43,368 nt of DNA from Rhodospirillales bacterium. GTDB taxonomy: Bacteria; Pseudomonadota; Alphaproteobacteria; TMED109. Below, one piece after another: positions 42,658 through 43,368 of this stretch; the first letter of the stretch is position 1; the number at the start of each line of letters is the position of its first letter. The notes under the pieces were generated by a model. It was given only the letters and a program-made list of their open reading frames with translations. It was not told where the DNA came from and searched no databases. The stretch spans positions 1 to 43,368 of the forward strand of contig JAPPED010000030.1 of the NCBI GenBank assembly GCA_028824295.1, read 5' to 3'. The position numbers and the translations under genes were made by a program.

Positions 42658-43368
42658 ATGTCGGCCATGATCATCGACGGAAAGGAGTTGGCGCGCCGCA
42701 CGCGTGCGCGGCTGGCCGGCGATGTGGCTGATGCCACCGGGAAGTTCGGCTCCGCCCCCGGCCTCGCCGCGATTCTGGTGGGCGATGATCCGGCGAGCGA
42801 GACCTACGTACTGACGAAGCGCCGACAGGCCGCCGAATGCGGAATCCGCTCGACCGCCCACCACCTGGCGGCGGATACGACCGAGGCCGACCTGATCGAG
42901 CTCGTCCATGCGCTGAACAGCGACGACGCCGTGGATGCAATTCTCGTGCAGCTGCCGCTCCCGAGACACATCGCATCGCATCGCGTTCTCGACACCGTGC
43001 TGCCGGGCAAGGATGTCGACGGTTTTCATTCTCGGAACGCCGGGCTCCTGGCCGTCGGGAGGCCCGAGACCGTTCCGTGCACCCCAAGCGGCTGCCTCGC
43101 ACTTCTGCGACAAGCCCATGGCGATGACGAGAGCGGAGGTCTCGGCAAACTGGCTGGGCTGCAGGCCGTGGTTGTGGGCCGGAGCAGCATCGTCGGTCGT
43201 CCGATGGCCGCGCTGCTCACCGCCGAGAACTGCACCGTCACGTTGGCGCATTCGCATACCCGCAACCTTCCGGAGGTCTGCCGGCAGGCGGACGTCCTCG
43301 TGGCTGCGACCGGCCGCCCGGAAATGGTGCGAGGAGACTGGATCAAGCCCGGCGCCACCGTGATCGAC
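42658..43368 (+). CDS. folD: Bifunctional methylenetetrahydrofolate dehydrogenase/cyclohydrolase FolD (3' truncated by window)
   Basis: 237 residues are visible, of an expected ~285-300. FolD oxidises 5,10-methylene-THF with NADP+ and hydrolyses the product to 10-formyl-THF. The catalytic Tyr50 and Lys54 lie in [19 protein letters not shown] (98-102), KDVDGF (118-123) and [11 protein letters not shown] are the folate site, and [17 protein letters not shown] starts the NADP-binding fold. The ATG at 42658 is the best start; ATG at 42667 is possible. It is read divergently from korA. Confidence 0.95.
   Translation, partial: MSAMIIDGKELARRTRARLAGDVADATGKFGSAPGLAAILVGDDPASETYVLTKRRQAAECGIRSTAHHLAADTTEADLIELVHALNSDDAVDAILVQLPLPRHIASHRVLDTVLPGKDVDGFHSRNAGLLAVGRPETVPCTPSGCLALLRQAHGDDESGGLGKLAGLQAVVVGRSSIVGRPMAALLTAENCTVTLAHSHTRNLPEVCRQADVLVAATGRPEMVRGDWIKPGATVID

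Overview
The window is a GC-rich, gene-dense chromosomal segment from an alphaproteobacterium, probably Rhodospirillales-like. The evidence is gene content: a TSUP permease overlapping an Alph_Pro_TM (TIGR02186-type) protein, a mutS-glnD-murJ-trpS run, an alphaproteobacterial-type RpoH, and a fdxA-carD-acnA order. It holds 33 intact or window-truncated protein genes, one broken toxin gene, one tRNA and one small non-autonomous mobile element. I see no phage, integrase, CRISPR array or rRNA.

Layout. 1-420 is the end of a beta-barrel protein. 625-1689 is a reverse-strand HTH/PIN toxin-antitoxin module whose toxin is broken by an exact 10-bp tandem duplication. A 690-bp gene-free stretch leads to tRNA-Ser(GGA) at 2384-2473. 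At 2672-4637 sit two Fe(II)/2-oxoglutarate dioxygenases of different families (PhyH and TauD). At 4826-6568 is the overlapping cluster NIPSNAP-ogt-rlmB. A forward block follows (6734-17776): ppk2, mutS, glnD, murJ, trpS, and the overlapping TSUP/TIGR02186 pair. An MFS transporter, an orphan ABC solute-binding protein and a SorAB-like sulfite dehydrogenase (molybdoenzyme plus diheme cytochrome c) occupy 18162-23250. Then come an orphan Nmad3 protein, an alpha/beta hydrolase, a YbdK-type carboxylate-amine ligase, MepA and a universal stress protein.

At 28712-29010 is a 299-bp MITE-like element with 25-bp terminal inverted repeats and TA target duplications. It sits inside the stop codon of the usp gene and directly upstream of rpoH. 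rpoH is followed by htpG, whose leader carries a good sigma-32 promoter match, so heat-shock sigma factor and client chaperone are neighbours.

The right end is a long reverse-strand run read from korA towards acnA: korA-korB-secreted protein-pmbA overlap by 1-4 bases, then terB-fdxA overlap, then carD and acnA. The ferredoxin FdxA is a plausible electron acceptor for the 2-oxoacid:ferredoxin oxidoreductase KorAB, and aconitase places the run in central carbon metabolism. The CarD protein carries an unusual ~215-residue Lys/Ala/Pro/Thr-rich histone-H1-like tail at its N-terminus. The window ends inside folD.

Most curious items: the MITE in a stop codon, with a second locus at 25.4 kb sharing its end motifs; the CarD-H1 fusion; the toxin disrupted by a potentially reversible 10-bp duplication; and the orphan Nmad3. 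All family calls were made by reading sequence; no database search was run.
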